5,706 nucleotides of DNA. Origin: DATJGF01 sp035495315. Lineage in GTDB: Bacteria > Verrucomicrobiota > Verrucomicrobiia > Limisphaerales > UBA8199. Within the stretch, counting starts at the first letter, position 1; each line of letters begins with the position of its first letter. Below the pieces are notes generated by a model. The model worked only from the letters and a program-made list of their open reading frames with translations, ran no database searches and was not told the DNA's origin. A program made the translations under genes and the position numbers. Positions 5,513 to 5,706 of this stretch are shown here, in pieces. The DNA lies in contig DATJGF010000135.1 in the NCBI GenBank assembly GCA_035495315.1, forward strand, positions 1-5,706, given 5' to 3'.

Positions 5513-5706
5513 CGCTGACCTCCCGTGCCGGGCAGGTTTGCTTGTCTCGGGGCAACCGCGTCATCCCCGTCACGACGATGCGTGCAAAAATAAATCCGAT
5601 GAGACACGCCACCAGCCTCGCCCAATGCCCACGACCGACAAAGTAAAACCCCGGCAGAGCAATGCCCATCCGTGCGATCAGACTGCCTAAGAACCAAAAC
5701 GCCGGT
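5502..5706 (-). CDS. atpR: N-ATPase accessory membrane subunit AtpR, C-terminal 67 residues, cut by the right edge
   Basis: AtpR is found only in N-ATPase operons, directly before atpB, and is thought to help assembly of, or contact with, the c-ring. The visible 67 residues hold two hydrophobic segments: FWFLGSLIARMGIALPGFYF at 3-22, and WARLVACLIGFIFARIVVTG at 28-47, followed by a basic end (MTRLPRDK). Arginines lie within the hydrophobic stretches (Arg12 and Arg42), as I recall for the family, where they were proposed to pair with c-subunit carboxylates. The hairpin turn GRGHW (24-28) separates the two. The reading frame runs open to the right edge, so the first helix and the start are missing. 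The stop TAG (5502-5504) lies within atpB, overlapping it by 11 nt. Identification rests on position plus topology and motif. Confidence 0.85.
   Translation of the reverse strand, partial: PAFWFLGSLIARMGIALPGFYFVGRGHWARLVACLIGFIFARIVVTGMTRLPRDKQTCPAREVSDAP

Larger units (their letters stand above)
1112..5706 (-). other. Distal part of an N-ATPase operon (atpR-B-E-F-A-G)
   Basis: Six consecutive minus-strand genes follow the diagnostic N-ATPase order atpR-atpB-atpE-atpF-atpA-atpG. Junctions are very tight: atpR/atpB overlap 11 nt, atpB/atpE gap 14 nt, atpE/atpF gap 3 nt, atpF/atpA and atpA/atpG both ATGA 4-nt overlaps. An ordinary F-type operon would have atpH between atpF and atpA and would place atpD and atpC after atpG. 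Here delta is missing as a gene and the operon ends at atpG. The usual leading genes atpD, atpC and atpQ must be past the right edge. As generally described, N-ATPases occur as a second rotary ATPase beside the housekeeping F- or V-type enzyme and spread horizontally; that is family knowledge, not visible here. Confidence 0.9.

Noticed and set aside
5428..5697. 89-codon minus-strand frame near the right edge
   Set aside because: It overlaps atpR and atpB in another frame; the atpR frame has membrane segments and the right position, while this one is rich in Arg, Cys and His without pattern.

Overview
The window holds the distal part of an N-ATPase operon, the divergent second class of bacterial F1Fo-type rotary ATPase whose usual gene order is atpD-C-Q-R-B-E-F-A-G. 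All its genes are on the minus strand. Reading from the right edge leftward they are: the C-terminal part of atpR (cut by the window), atpB (subunit a), atpE (subunit c), atpF (a long b subunit with a delta-like C-terminal domain), atpA (alpha) and atpG (gamma). No separate atpH (delta) gene is present. The genes overlap by 4 or 11 nt or are separated by 3 or 14 nt, so they almost certainly form one transcript. The expected first genes (atpD beta, atpC epsilon, atpQ) would lie beyond base 5706.

The complex would couple ion flow through the a/c interface (AtpB Arg164 against the AtpE Glu63 ring) to rotation of gamma inside an alpha3beta3 head. AtpF would act as the stator arm. The c subunit carries the ligand set of sodium-type rotors plus a second carboxylate (Glu30). 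Its ion cannot be fixed by sequence alone, because at least one N-ATPase rotor (Burkholderia pseudomallei, from memory) is reported as proton-specific.

Left of the operon the content changes. Bases 729-1055 encode a 108-aa protein of unknown function on the plus strand, convergent with atpG and visibly richer in A+T. Bases 346-728 contain no convincing gene but hold a perfect short inverted repeat, a run of degenerate octamers next to a nonamer pair, and possible operator-like direct repeats. At the left edge, bases 1-229 on the minus strand encode the N-terminus of a ribosome hibernation-promoting-factor (HPF/RaiA) family protein. It may be translationally coupled to a 39-codon upstream ORF (226-345).

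The organism is a moderately GC-rich bacterium. The 'gcaaagacgcaaagg' type intergenic repeat is something I associate, from memory, with Verrucomicrobiota and Planctomycetota, so a PVC-group bacterium is my low-confidence guess. No tRNA, rRNA, CRISPR array, insertion sequence or clear intrinsic terminator was seen.
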